This document shows positions 41,294 to 41,563 of a DNA stretch of 41,563 nt, piece by piece. The translations under genes were made by a program, and so were the position numbers. Below the pieces are notes generated by a model, which saw nothing but the letters and a program-made list of their open reading frames with translations, was not told the origin of the DNA and made no database searches. The DNA lies in assembly GCA_036743315.1 (NCBI GenBank), contig DAINPV010000003.1:1-41563 (forward strand), given 5' to 3'. Within the stretch, counting starts at the first letter, position 1; each line of letters begins with the position of its first letter. The stretch comes from CALBTQ01 sp036743315 (GTDB taxonomy: Bacteria > Lernaellota > Lernaellaia > Lernaellales > Lernaellaceae).

Positions 41294-41563
41294 ATGAAAC
41301 GTTGCGCGCTCGTTTTGCTGCTGTTGTCGCTGGCCGCGCCCGCCTGGGCCGCGGAGGAACCGTCCGTGTGGGCCTACGGCGTGGCGGGTTCCGTGCCCGA
41401 AGACCTGCGTCACAACCTGTTGACCTGCCCCCCGCAAGCGTATAACGGCAACCGCCGCCTGCGCCTGACGGTCTACCCCGACGCGCGCACGCAAACCGCC
41501 TTCGCCCAAACCATGCGCGAAAACGATCAAGCGCATGGCGTCTGGGTCGACGTGGACATCGCC
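41294..41563 (+). CDS. Exported protein, 5' part only (cut by window end)
   Basis: Ninety codons are visible, in frame to the last base. ATG 41294 is preferred to ATG 41288 because GAGG (41284-41287) is six bases ahead. The signal peptide is MKRCALVLLLLSLAAPAWA, cleaved before AEEPSVWAYG. The visible mature part shows AGSVPEDLRHNLLTC, then YNGNRRLRLTVYPDARTQTA, with no family recognised. It is divergent from the TldD-like gene across a 136-bp space. The second half is missing. Confidence 0.7.
   Translation, partial: MKRCALVLLLLSLAAPAWAAEEPSVWAYGVAGSVPEDLRHNLLTCPPQAYNGNRRLRLTVYPDARTQTAFAQTMRENDQAHGVWVDVDIA

Overview
The window is a GC-rich stretch of a Gram-negative chromosome. It encodes a tripartite RND efflux pump with a TolC-type outer-membrane channel, at least eight predicted lipoproteins, a large outer-membrane barrel and a type IV pilus retraction ATPase. 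Asp-rich linkers directly after lipoboxes, an Asp-rich tail ending in GCGC on a PKD protein, and several lipoproteins of unknown function resemble former Deltaproteobacteria, Myxococcota and related candidate phyla. That placement is inference: no rRNA, tRNA or ribosomal protein gene was seen. I also saw no transposase, phage gene or CRISPR array.

Layout. 1-445: tail of a PKD-domain protein behind a 50-bp foldback that looks like an assembly artefact, followed by a hairpin terminator. 554-7531 (-): an operon of a PadR regulator, TolC-like channel, adaptor, RND pump and CxxCxxCC protein, read from a promoter whose -10 overlaps an 11-bp dyad. 7608-8540 (+): a lipoprotein. 8546-10377 (-): an anchored alpha/beta hydrolase and a small protein resembling the C-terminal domain of some GMC oxidoreductases. 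10547-17529 (+): a four-helix membrane protein, MltG, a lipoprotein, two overlapping YVTN-type beta-propeller lipoproteins, an alpha/beta hydrolase, a small lipoprotein and a polyprenyl diphosphate synthase. 17548-24276 (-): a two-subunit transketolase, a class I aminotransferase, an Asp-rich lipoprotein and a translationally coupled GxGYxYP-family lipoprotein. 24463-28349 (+): a TPR protein, a CAP-domain lipoprotein and an NCS2 purine permease. 28356-30671 (-): a PcrA/UvrD helicase. 30761-35196 (+): an operator-bearing promoter, an outer-membrane barrel, a Cys-module lipoprotein and a neutral-ceramidase homologue. 35266-35336: a dispersed-repeat-like inverted element. 35380-38587 (-): recA, a pilT-like gene and a decaprenyl-phosphate phosphoribosyltransferase-like UbiA protein. 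38656-41563: a methyltransferase, an exported TldD-like protein and the start of another exported protein.

How the genes work together. Most of the window concerns the cell envelope: efflux, murein processing, isoprenoid and polyprenyl-linked sugar supply, and surface lipoproteins. The best candidate for an undescribed system is the tightly packed trio at 30844-35196. It combines a predicted beta-barrel, a lipoprotein with two six-cysteine modules, and a ceramidase-fold enzyme that keeps the apparent zinc ligands but has Ala where the family nucleophile Ser normally sits. It is read from its own promoter with a perfect 7-bp-arm operator-like dyad. A second candidate is the coupled pair of Asp-rich lipoprotein and GxGYxYP protein at 17548-21218. 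The lipoprotein of that pair shows layout similarity to the Cys-module lipoprotein.
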